Below are positions 1 through 5,735 of a DNA stretch of 16,168 bases, in pieces (within the stretch, counting starts at the first letter, position 1; the number at the start of each line of letters is the position of its first letter). This DNA comes from JBQTIU01 sp052387815 (GTDB lineage: Bacteria > Pseudomonadota > Alphaproteobacteria > CACIAM-22H2). The position numbers and the translations under genes were made by a program. A model generated the notes under the pieces. The model was given only the letters and a program-made list of their open reading frames with translations. It was not told where the DNA came from and did not search any database. The stretch spans positions 1 to 16,168 of the forward strand of contig JBQTIU010000092.1 of NCBI GenBank assembly GCA_052387815.1. The letters are read 5' to 3'.

Positions 1-546
1 GGCGATACCATCAAGCCGGCGCCGCGCGTGCTCGGTGGCTTGCTGTTCGGCGGGCCGATCGGCCTCGTCTCGGCGGTCTTCAACGCGATCATCGAGCAAG
101 AGACCGGCAAGGATGTGGGGGAACAGGTCCTCGCGCTCGTGCGTCCCGAGCCATCGCCCCCGCCGGCCCAACTCGCCGTCGCGCCGCCGGCCGAGGTCGC
201 GCCGCCGCCTGCCCCGGCCGCCCCGGCTGCCGCAGCCGTGGTGCCCTTCCACCGCGCCGCTGCGCCCGCCTCCGGCCGCCCGCTCAAGTTTTATCAGGAG
301 CACGCCGGGCAGGGCCTGCCGAAAATCGAAGAACCCCGCGCGGCCTCCGCTGCAAGGATCGTCCCGTTCGAGCGCGCCCGTGCCGGCGCGATGCCGGCCG
401 TCCTCCAGGCGCAACTTCGCGCGGCGCCATCCGACGCGCCGGGCCCGCGCCAAGACCATTGGTTCTCCTCGGCCATGCAGCGCGGCCTCGACAACTACCA
501 GGAGAGCAAACGCCGCCCCGCGCCGCAGGTCGATCTCATGCAGTAG
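1..546 (+). CDS. Unrecognised Pro/Ala-rich protein, C-terminal part (cut by window edge)
   Basis: The reading frame is open from base 1, so the protein almost certainly starts before the window; a GTG at 28 is the first start-like codon but has no convincing ribosome binding site. The visible part begins with a glycine-rich hydrophobic stretch (GGLLFGGPIGLVSAVFNAII), which could be a short membrane or glycine-zipper segment. A long low-complexity Pro/Ala linker follows, then a charged C-terminal tail ending in VDLMQ before a TAG stop. I do not recognise the family and assign no function. It converges on the YggS-like gene with only 19 bases between the two stop codons, and no terminator is visible in that gap. 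Codon use matches the neighbours, which supports it being a real gene. Confidence 0.6.
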   Translation, partial: GDTIKPAPRVLGGLLFGGPIGLVSAVFNAIIEQETGKDVGEQVLALVRPEPSPPPAQLAVAPPAEVAPPPAPAAPAAAAVVPFHRAAAPASGRPLKFYQEHAGQGLPKIEEPRAASAARIVPFERARAGAMPAVLQAQLRAAPSDAPGPRQDHWFSSAMQRGLDNYQESKRRPAPQVDLMQ

Positions 547-565
547 CAGACGACGCGGAACGGGC

Positions 566-1249
566 CTACGAGGCTGGCCGCGGCCCGAACAGCGCGGTCC
601 CGATCCGGACATGGGTGGCGCCGAACCGTATGGCGGTCTCGAAATCGGCGCTCATGCCCATGCTCAAGACCGCAAGCCCATTGCGCCGCGCGATCTCGCG
701 CAACAGGGCGAAATGCAAGCCCGGCGAGTCGCTGACTCGCCCCTCGGCCTCGGGCGGGATGCACATCAGGCCGGCGAGGGGGAGACCCAGGGCGCGGCAC
801 TCGGCGATGAGCGCGTCGGCCGCATCGGGGGCGACGCCGGCCTTCTGCGGCTCCCTGCCGGTGTTGACCTCGACGAGGCAGACCGGGCGCTTGCCGGTGC
901 GCGCCATTTCGGCGGCGAGCGCGTGGGCGAGCTTCGGCCGGTCCACCGTCTCGATAGCGTCGAACAGCGCCACCGCGTCCTTGACCTTGTTGGTCTGCAA
1001 GGGGCCGATCAGGTGCAGCCTGAGATCGGGAACCTCGGCCTTGAGCGGCGGATATTTGGCCGTCGCTTCCCTAACCCGGTTCTCGCCGAAGGCGCGCTGA
1101 CCGGCGGCAAGGGCGGCGCGCACCGCGCCTACGCCGTGGGCCTTGGTGACGGCGACGACCGTGACTGCGGCGGGATCGCGCGCCGCCGCCCCGGCGGCAG
1201 CGGATATGCGCGCCTTGAGCGCGGCGAGGTTGGCGGCGAAGTCGCTCAC
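566..1249 (-). CDS. YggS/PLPBP family pyridoxal-phosphate homeostasis protein
   Basis: A protein of 227 residues, the normal length for the YggS/PROSC (PLPBP) family. These are cytoplasmic fold-type III PLP-binding proteins with no known catalytic activity, which buffer free PLP and influence amino-acid and keto-acid balance. Visible family motifs are VVAVTKAHG with the PLP-binding lysine at about residue 36, FGENRVREA, HLIGPLQTNK, and near the C-terminus SMGMSADFETAIRFGATHVRIGTALFG, given here in pieces as SMGMS, DFETAI and VRIGTALFG (phosphate-binding end of the barrel). The start is taken as GTG at 1249 because the family N-terminus (SDFAANLAALKARI) begins there. That GTG overlaps the TGA of the upstream sulfotransferase as GTGA, so the two genes are probably translationally coupled. 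In many bacteria yggS sits beside proC or yggT instead, so the sulfotransferase partner is unusual. Confidence 0.93.
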   Translation of the reverse strand: MSDFAANLAALKARISAAAGAAARDPAAVTVVAVTKAHGVGAVRAALAAGQRAFGENRVREATAKYPPLKAEVPDLRLHLIGPLQTNKVKDAVALFDAIETVDRPKLAHALAAEMARTGKRPVCLVEVNTGREPQKAGVAPDAADALIAECRALGLPLAGLMCIPPEAEGRVSDSPGLHFALLREIARRNGLAVLSMGMSADFETAIRFGATHVRIGTALFGPRPAS

Positions 1250-2094
1250 GCAACGACCTGGCCGTCGCGCGTCAAGTAGCCGTGGGCGGTCATCACCTCG
1301 CGGTGGCGCTCGAGGATGCGGGCGACCTGGGCCTCCGACAAGACCTCGCGCCAGGCGCCGACCTTGCCTTGCCGGAAGAAGCGGTCGGCCTTTCCCGAAC
1401 CCTCGATGAAGCCGCCCTTGCGCTCCTGGCCCGCCAGCACCTCGAAGGCGCTGAAGCGGATCGCCCGCTCGAGCCGGCCGGCGTCGGCCGGCAGATCGAG
1501 GAAGCGCACCACGGCGCCGAAAGCCGCGGTCGGCCGGGCGGCGAGGTCCTCGTAGCGGATGACGGTGAGCCGCAAGCCCTTGGCGGTGGTCCAGCTCCGC
1601 ACGTGCTGGCCCCACGAGGCGAGGAACTCGAAGATGACGCCGGCGGCCGGCAGGGTCGTGTTGGCGTCGCTGTTGATCGCCTTGATGGCGGCATCCAGCG
1701 TCAGGCCGTAGTGATCGGCGAAGGAGACCACCGTGTCGAACGGGTTGCGGATGACGTAGATGGCGCCCGCCGTCGCTTGCGCGGTGATGGTCGGGATGCC
1801 GTCGAGCGTGGCGATGGCGTTGTGGGTCTTGACGAACACGCGGCCGGGCCGCGAGCCAGCCATCAGCCGATGCACGGCTGGCCGCAGGCGGTGGATTTCG
1901 CCGGGGCTCATCTTCGCCGCCGGCTTGCCGCCAATCAGCTCGTAATAGCGGGCATGGTTGTCGGACAGCGAGAATTCGGGCAGCCGGTTGATGTCCACCG
2001 GCGTCCCTGCGTCGCTGATGTAGTTGGCGAGGAACGCCCGCAGCCAGGTGTTGCCCGACTTGGGGTAGGAGGCGAGCCAGACGATGTGCGACAT
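1246..2094 (-). CDS. Sulfotransferase domain protein
   Basis: A protein of 282 residues of the Sulfotransfer_1 (PAPS-dependent sulfotransferase) fold, predicted cytoplasmic. The 5'-phosphosulfate loop is YPKSGNTW (residues 10-17), right at the N-terminus as in the family. A KTH motif at 89-91 supplies the likely catalytic histidine. The 3'-phosphate motif is YVIRNPFDTVVSF (113-125, with Arg116 and Ser124). The C-terminal PAPS loop is visible as RKGGFIEGSGKADRFF. The acceptor cannot be told from sequence; carbohydrate or lipid acceptors are typical for bacterial members. I chose ATG at 2094 because the 5'-PSB motif follows directly; a longer reading to a TTG at 2130 would run into a repeat element. 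It is first in a two-gene unit with the YggS-like gene (GTGA overlap). Repeat elements lie just upstream, and no clear promoter is visible. Confidence 0.88.
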   Translation of the reverse strand: MSHIVWLASYPKSGNTWLRAFLANYISDAGTPVDINRLPEFSLSDNHARYYELIGGKPAAKMSPGEIHRLRPAVHRLMAGSRPGRVFVKTHNAIATLDGIPTITAQATAGAIYVIRNPFDTVVSFADHYGLTLDAAIKAINSDANTTLPAAGVIFEFLASWGQHVRSWTTAKGLRLTVIRYEDLAARPTAAFGAVVRFLDLPADAGRLERAIRFSAFEVLAGQERKGGFIEGSGKADRFFRQGKVGAWREVLSEAQVARILERHREVMTAHGYLTRDGQVVA

Positions 2095-2113
2095 GGCAGC
2101 GAGGCGGGCGATT

Positions 2114-2319
2114 GTAGGGGCCGGTTTCAAACCGGCCCGTTCGGGCGGGTTATAAACCCGCCCCTACAAGACCAACGGCACCGGCCTTTCGTAGGGGCGG
2201 GTCTCACGACCCGCCCAGGCGGGTTATAAACCCGCCCCTACGAAATGCCATCGCCGTTTCCCTATGTAGGGGCCGGTTTCAAACCGGCCCGTTCGGGCGG
2301 GTTATAAACCCGCCCCTAC
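2114..2319. repeat. Cluster of three modular palindromic repeat units
   Basis: Three units, each opening with GTAGGGG and closing with CCCCTAC: 2114-2167, 2191-2241 and 2266-2319. The first and third are identical over 54 bp. Each carries one hairpin word of the form CCGGTTTCAAACCGG or GGGTCTCACGACCC and one GGCGGGTTATAAACCCGCC. The gaps between units are 23 and 24 bp. The second gap begins GAAATGCCATCGCCGTTTCC, the same linker that recurs four times at 15846-16150. The cluster lies between the 3' end of the porin gene and the 5' end of the sulfotransferase gene, both on the minus strand, and fills nearly all of that gap. No gene or convincing promoter is seen in the remainder. Confidence 0.93.
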
Positions 2320-2340
2320 CATAGAACCAATTATCAGCAC

Positions 2341-2369
2341 AAAAAAAGAGGGCGGCCGAAGCCGCCCTC
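2341..2369 (-). terminator. Intrinsic terminator of the porin gene
   Basis: Read on the minus strand this is a perfect 9-bp GC-rich stem, GAGGGCGGC / GCCGCCCTC, closed by a TTCG tetraloop and followed directly by seven T residues. It starts 24 bases after the porin stop codon. It is the clearest rho-independent terminator in the window. Unlike the modular hairpin repeats it carries a genuine T-tract. Confidence 0.95.
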
Positions 2370-2393
2370 CAAAACGCGAACCGAAGGTTGCGG

Positions 2394-3644
2394 TTAGAAC
2401 CCGAGACGGATGCTGATGACGGCGCCCGCGCCCTTGTTGTCCAAGGCTCCGGGGGCAACGGCTGCGGCAGCACCGCCGGCAAAAACGGCACCTGTGGCGG
2501 GGTTGAATTCTTCTTCGTCCTCGTAGCGCGTGTGGAAGATCGTGCCGCGCAGAGCGACGCCCGGGCCCAAGGTGTAGGAGCCCGAGAGGTGCCACGATCT
2601 ATGCTTGTCGTCGGCGGGTTGGGAGATCAGGTCCTCGTTCTTGCCGGAGTAGTACGACAAGGCGACCGCCGCCGGACCCCAGGTGTACGACAACCCGAGA
2701 TCCCAGCCACGGCCGTCGACCGCACGGGTAACCGAGGTCCCGGCACCACCGCGACCCTTGCTGATATCGGCGAACGAGCCGCCCAAGACGAAGCCCATAT
2801 AACCGAGATTGAAACCGGCGCTCCACGCATGCGGATCCGGGACGGTGAGACCGGCAGCGGTCACCGGGGTTTCGTCGGCGTTCCAGCGCATGTAGCCGCC
2901 CGCCACCGCGACGTTGACCCCGCCGACGGTCTGGACGAAGTTGAGGCCGCCAGCCCAGCCCTGGTGATATGCGGCCGGCGCCGCCTGATTCGCCCCCGCC
3001 GCTGTCAAACGCGCGACCCGAGTCTGGTTCTGGCCCTGAATGTCCTGCGAGGCATGCGGGATGTACGACAGGCCAGCCTGGAACCCGGCCATGCGCGGCG
3101 TGAAGTAGGTGAGCTTCTCCGAGTCGTTGTCGAAGAAGCGCAGGTTGGTCGCGCTGAAGGTCGAATCGCCCTGGCCCGAGCCGGTAAAGTTCCCAACCCA
3201 GTTACCGCCCGACGGGCCTTCCTGGAAGCCGATGCCCACGCCACCTTCCGGCGACTGGTAATTCATCAGGTAGGCGGCGTTGTTCTCCGAGCCCACAAGG
3301 ACGCGGCCGAACGCGCCCTCGATGAACATGAAGCTTTCGTCGATCTGGTCGGCCGAGGTGTTGGCCTCCAACTGGACGTCGAACCCGAAGGTGATGCCGT
3401 TGGCAAGCGTGGTCCGGCCGAGGAACCAGATTTCCGAGTCGCTCTTCACGTCGGTGGGGCCGTCCTTGCCCCTGCCGCCGTTGAAGTTCTTGCTCTGGCT
3501 GCCGTTGACGCCGAAAAACTGCCAGTGATAGCCACCGACCCGGGCCGTGATCGGCTCCACCTTCTGCTGCGCCTCGGCGTAACTGGCCATCGTCACCATG
3601 CCGGCCGCCACCAGCGCAGATGTCGCTAGAAGTTTCCTAACCAT
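2394..3644 (-). CDS. Outer-membrane porin (Gram-negative porin, Porin_4-like)
   Basis: A protein of 416 residues. It has a Sec signal peptide (MVRKLLATSALVAAGMV..., likely cleaved after YAEA at residue 25), followed by alternating amphipathic stretches typical of a 16-strand beta-barrel, and ends in a terminal phenylalanine (ISIRLGF), the usual outer-membrane assembly signal. The family forms trimeric channels for passive diffusion of small solutes; the substrate cannot be told. The mature start (ARVGGYHWQFFGV) and segments such as VLVGSENNAAYLMNY fit alphaproteobacterial porins. The ATG at 3644 is preceded by a good ribosome binding site, GGGGAGAGGG, on the minus strand. The gene stands alone: a strong terminator follows at 2341-2369, and a long regulatory-looking gap with an 18-bp palindrome lies upstream. 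Confidence 0.92.
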   Translation of the reverse strand: MVRKLLATSALVAAGMVTMASYAEAQQKVEPITARVGGYHWQFFGVNGSQSKNFNGGRGKDGPTDVKSDSEIWFLGRTTLANGITFGFDVQLEANTSADQIDESFMFIEGAFGRVLVGSENNAAYLMNYQSPEGGVGIGFQEGPSGGNWVGNFTGSGQGDSTFSATNLRFFDNDSEKLTYFTPRMAGFQAGLSYIPHASQDIQGQNQTRVARLTAAGANQAAPAAYHQGWAGGLNFVQTVGGVNVAVAGGYMRWNADETPVTAAGLTVPDPHAWSAGFNLGYMGFVLGGSFADISKGRGGAGTSVTRAVDGRGWDLGLSYTWGPAAVALSYYSGKNEDLISQPADDKHRSWHLSGSYTLGPGVALRGTIFHTRYEDEEEFNPATGAVFAGGAAAAVAPGALDNKGAGAVISIRLGF

Positions 3645-3766
3645 AATCCCTCTCCCCTTGTTGTACGCCAGCCTTGCGGCCAGAGATCGCCCGAAACCGG
3701 TTCAGGCAGGGTTGTTTTTTTCACGACCGGATCTGCCCGGTCAAGCGCATACGGCCCTGTTTGTGC

Positions 3767-3796
3767 TAAATATCGCGCGCTGTTGCATATATGCAA
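3767..3796 (-). promoter_or_regulatory. Candidate porin promoter overlapping the palindrome
   Basis: On the minus strand TTGCAT (3796-3791) and TATTTA (3772-3767) are separated by 18 bases, a possible sigma-70-type -35/-10 pair about 120 bases upstream of the porin ATG. The -35 hexamer lies inside the perfect palindrome at 3781-3798, which would suit repression. Matches to consensus are only partial, so this is a weak call made from sequence alone. Other pairs in the leader, for example one beginning with the TTGACC near 3740, are no better. Confidence 0.3.
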
Positions 3797-3798
3797 CA
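3781..3798. promoter_or_regulatory. Perfect 18-bp palindrome, candidate operator
   Basis: TGTTGCATATATGCAACA is an exact palindrome, AT-rich at the centre in an otherwise very GC-rich region. It lies about 140 bases upstream of the porin start codon and outside the modular repeat units, which begin at 3824. It has the size and symmetry of a site for a dimeric regulator. The regulator cannot be named from the sequence. Confidence 0.5.
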
Positions 3799-3823
3799 TG
3801 ACCAGCCCTGGGTCGGTCCGCGC

Positions 3824-4072
3824 GTAGGCCGAGGCCGCGAGGCAGCGCCTCGCGCCTCGCCGGGCAATGCCCCGCGGGTGTCAGACCGGCCCACGCGGGG
3901 CAGCGCCCCGCCGGTCACAGACCGGCGGGTCTTAAGACCGGCGAGGCGACGCCCCGCCCCTACGGACGAAATGGCGTTGGCCCGTTGTAGGCGCGTGGCA
4001 ATGCCCCGCGGGTCTCAGACCGGCCCCGCGCGGCCGGTGTTGACACGGGCGGGTCTTAAGACCCGCCCCGAC
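3824..4072. repeat. Two long modular palindromic repeat units between divergent genes
   Basis: Unit 3824-3963 (about 140 bp, the longest in the window) opens with GTAGGCC and ends in CCCCTAC. Unit 3987-4072 opens with GTAGGCG and ends in the variant CCCCGAC. The gap between them is 23 bp. Inside are strings of short palindromic words: GAGGCAGCGCCTC, GGGGCAGCGCCCC, GCGGGTGTCAGACCGGC, CCGGTCACAGACCGG, GCGGGTCTTAAGACCGGC and GGGTCTTAAGACCC. This cluster occupies most of the 516-base gap between the divergently transcribed porin and DUF3576 genes. No open reading frame there looks coding. The remainder holds the porin leader and palindrome on one side and the DUF3576 promoter on the other. Confidence 0.85.
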
Positions 4073-4106
4073 GATTGCGGTTGTGGGATCGCCGCCGCGG
4101 CTCGTA

Positions 4107-4112
4107 TATAAT
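4107..4112 (+). promoter_or_regulatory. Candidate -10 box (TATAAT) for the DUF3576 gene
   Basis: A perfect TATAAT lies 48 bases before the ATG of the DUF3576 lipoprotein gene, just after a repeat unit ends. The best -35-like match is TTGTGG at 4081-4086, but the 20-base spacing is too long, so an activator or an alternative -35 is possible. It may serve the downstream genes as well. Read from sequence only. Confidence 0.5.
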
Positions 4113-4160
4113 CCGCCCAACCCACGCCGCCCCATTTGGGGGCGCGGCAAGGAGACCGAC

Positions 4161-4748
4161 ATGAAAACCGACGGCGTCATGGCCAAGGGTCGGGTCGGCG
4201 CGCTCGCGCGGCCCGCGCGCTGGGGTCTCGCGGCGCTCCTCATGGTGTTGACCGGCTGCGGCACCGGCGTCCCGGTCGAATCCTCGTATCCCAGCTCGCG
4301 CAATCGCGGGTCGCAGCCCGTCTATTCCAAGGACGGGATGCGGCCGGAGCAGAGCTCGGTGTTCGGACAGGACGGCATCAAGCTGTTCGGCAGCTCGACC
4401 AAGGACGATCCGGGGGGCGGCGGCATCGGCGTCAACAGCTATCTGTGGCGCGCCTCGCTGGATGCGATCGCCTTCCTGCCGCTCGCCTCGGCCGATCCGT
4501 TCGGCGGGGTCATCATCACCGACTGGTATGCGCCGCCCGAAGCGCCCGCCGAGCGCTACAAGCTCAATGTCTACATCCTCGGCCGCCAGCTGCGCGCCGA
4601 CGGCATCAAGGCCTCGGTGTTCCGCCAGCGCCGCGACGCCGCCGGCAACTGGGCCGATGCCGCCGTCGAGGCCAAGGCCGCGATCGATCTCGAGAACGCG
4701 ATTCTGACCCGCGCCCGCCAACTGCGCATCGACACCGCGCGGCCTTGA
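4161..4748 (+). CDS. DUF3576 family lipoprotein
   Basis: A protein of 195 residues matching the alphaproteobacterial DUF3576 family. The recognisable core is GIGVNSYLWRASLDAIAF, then LASADPFGGVIITDWY, ERYKLNVYILGRQLRADG and KASVFRQ. A lipobox LTGC with the lipidated cysteine at residue 33 follows a short hydrophobic stretch (GLAALLMVL), so it should be a membrane-anchored lipoprotein facing the periplasm. The start is ATG 4161, preceded by AAGGAG at 4149-4154; an internal ATG at codon 7 is possible but has a worse site. In alphaproteobacteria this gene is commonly found just upstream of leuS, as here, which suggests an envelope role linked to the leuS-lptE locus; its biochemical function is unknown. 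A TATAAT box lies upstream. Confidence 0.9.
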   Translation: MKTDGVMAKGRVGALARPARWGLAALLMVLTGCGTGVPVESSYPSSRNRGSQPVYSKDGMRPEQSSVFGQDGIKLFGSSTKDDPGGGGIGVNSYLWRASLDAIAFLPLASADPFGGVIITDWYAPPEAPAERYKLNVYILGRQLRADGIKASVFRQRRDAAGNWADAAVEAKAAIDLENAILTRARQLRIDTARP

Positions 4749-4796
4749 TAGGGGGCCTCGCGGACGCCGTGCAACCGGCGTTTCAGGCGGGTGCGA

Positions 4797-5105
4797 ATGA
4801 GCCGTAGGCCCGTTTCCGAATACCGGTTCCTCCACGACCTCGAAGCCCTCCCCTTCGTCGAGGCGATCTATCTGTTCGGATCGCGCGCGCGCCGAGATAA
4901 CGCCGAGCGCGCGGATATCGACCTCGCGGTCCTGTGCCCGACCGCGAGCGCCCGGGACTGGCAGCGCGTTCTGGACGTCATCGAGGCGGCGGATACCCTG
5001 CTCAAGATCGACTGCCTGCGGCTCGACGAACTTCGCCCCGACGACCCCTTGCGGAAGAACGTGCTGAGGCACCACAGCGTCCTCTATCGGAAGGCCGCCG
5101 CATGA
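4797..5105 (+). CDS. MNT-type minimal nucleotidyltransferase (antitoxin of an MNT/HepT pair)
   Basis: A protein of 102 residues. The nucleotidyltransferase motif is GSRARRDNAERADID (residues 28-42), an exact GSX10DXD, with a likely third acidic residue in KIDCL (Asp72). This is the minimal Pol-beta fold seen in HI0073 and in MNT antitoxins. In the studied Shewanella MNT/HepT system the enzyme neutralises its HEPN partner by adding AMP groups to a tyrosine. ATG 4797 is preferred over an in-frame GTG at 4791 because AGGCGGG (4783-4789) is spaced well for the ATG. The stop overlaps the next gene as ATGA, so the two are translationally coupled. The pair is inserted between the DUF3576 gene and leuS. 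Family assignment is firm; the toxin-antitoxin role is inferred. Confidence 0.85.
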   Translation: MSRRPVSEYRFLHDLEALPFVEAIYLFGSRARRDNAERADIDLAVLCPTASARDWQRVLDVIEAADTLLKIDCLRLDELRPDDPLRKNVLRHHSVLYRKAAA

Positions 5106-5506
5106 TCGCGTTCCAGCACTGGCGGGACTCGTTCCTGTCGCTGGGACGCGCGCTCGACCGGCTCGAGGCGGTGCTGCGCCGCGATGTCGGCGCCGACGAC
5201 ATCGTTCTCGACGCCGCCATCCAGAGATTCGAGTTCAGCTACGAACTGTTTTGGAAAGCCCTCAAGCGGGCCGCCGAACTCGAAGGGCAGGCCCCAAAGT
5301 CGCCCAAGGAAGCATTCCAGACCGCCTACGCTCTCGCGTGGATCGAGGACGAAGACCTCTGGATCGCCATGCTCAGGGACCGCAACCAGACGACGCATGC
5401 CTACGATCGGGAAAAGGCGCTGGATATCTACGGGCGGATCAAGACCTATTACCCCGCCATGCGCCGGACTTACGAGACCCTGAGGCGCAAGCTCCCGGCC
5501 GATTAG
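5102..5506 (+). CDS. HepT-like / HI0074-family HEPN partner (probable toxin)
   Basis: A protein of 134 residues of the 'nucleotidyltransferase substrate-binding protein, HI0074 family', an all-helical HEPN-related fold. Early helices contain DSFLSLGRALDRLEAVL and RFEFSYELFWKALK. The segment LRDRNQTTHAYD contains R94-N-Q-T-T-H99-A-Y101, an exact RX4HXY motif. In HepT toxins Arg and His form the RNase site and the Tyr is the residue AMPylated by MNT. It starts on the ATGA overlap with the nucleotidyltransferase gene, so the two proteins are made together and likely form a hetero-oligomer. Some HI0074 homologues are described only as substrate-binding partners, so toxicity is not certain. A repeat cluster starts directly after the stop. 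Confidence 0.85.
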   Translation: MIAFQHWRDSFLSLGRALDRLEAVLRRDVGADDIVLDAAIQRFEFSYELFWKALKRAAELEGQAPKSPKEAFQTAYALAWIEDEDLWIAMLRDRNQTTHAYDREKALDIYGRIKTYYPAMRRTYETLRRKLPAD

Positions 5507-5512
5507 ACCATG

Positions 5513-5708
5513 GTCGGCTTGCCGGTCTTGCGGCGGCCCCCGGGCGGGTACTACACAGGATGCAACGATTCATGTTCCCGTAGGGGCTGGTTTCAATCCG
5601 GCCCGCGGGCGGGTCGAAAGACCCGCCCCTACGACCGGCGGACGTCATTGCCTTTGTAGGGGCCGGTTTCAAACCGGCCCCGCGGGCGGGTTATAAACCC
5701 GCCCCTAC
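5513..5708. repeat. Modular palindromic repeat cluster upstream of leuS
   Basis: Two clear units, 5580-5632 and 5656-5708, with GTAGGGG and CCCCTAC ends and hairpin words GCTGGTTTCAATCCGGC, GGGTCGAAAGACCC, CCGGTTTCAAACCGG and GGGTTATAAACCC, separated by 23 bp. A degenerate unit seems to precede them (about 5513-5554, ending in CTAC). It is joined to the first clear unit by a 25-bp linker containing GGATGCAACGATTCATGTTC, a near-copy of the linkers at 12117-12141 and 12211-12235. The last unit ends 27 bases before the leuS start codon. Apart from these repeats the 229-base gap between the HepT-like gene and leuS holds nothing I can identify. Confidence 0.88.
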
Positions 5709-5735
5709 AAGCTGACGGCGGAACGCAAGCACCCC

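Noticed and set aside
35..1279. Long + strand open frame (414 codons) opposite the YggS-like gene
   Set aside because: Its product is Arg/Pro-rich with no family signature and lies antisense to two well-supported coding frames; it reflects high GC content.
2095..2130. N-terminal extension of the sulfotransferase to a TTG at 2130
   Set aside because: The extension (MKPAPTIARLAA) is translated from a repeat unit. The PAPS-binding loop follows naturally from the ATG at 2094.
2388..3629. Long + strand open frame antisense to the porin
   Set aside because: The minus-strand frame has a signal peptide, barrel pattern, ribosome binding site and terminator; the + frame has none.
4791..4796. GTG start for the nucleotidyltransferase gene
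   Set aside because: It would leave one base between the AGGCGGG site and the start codon; ATG 4797 is well spaced.
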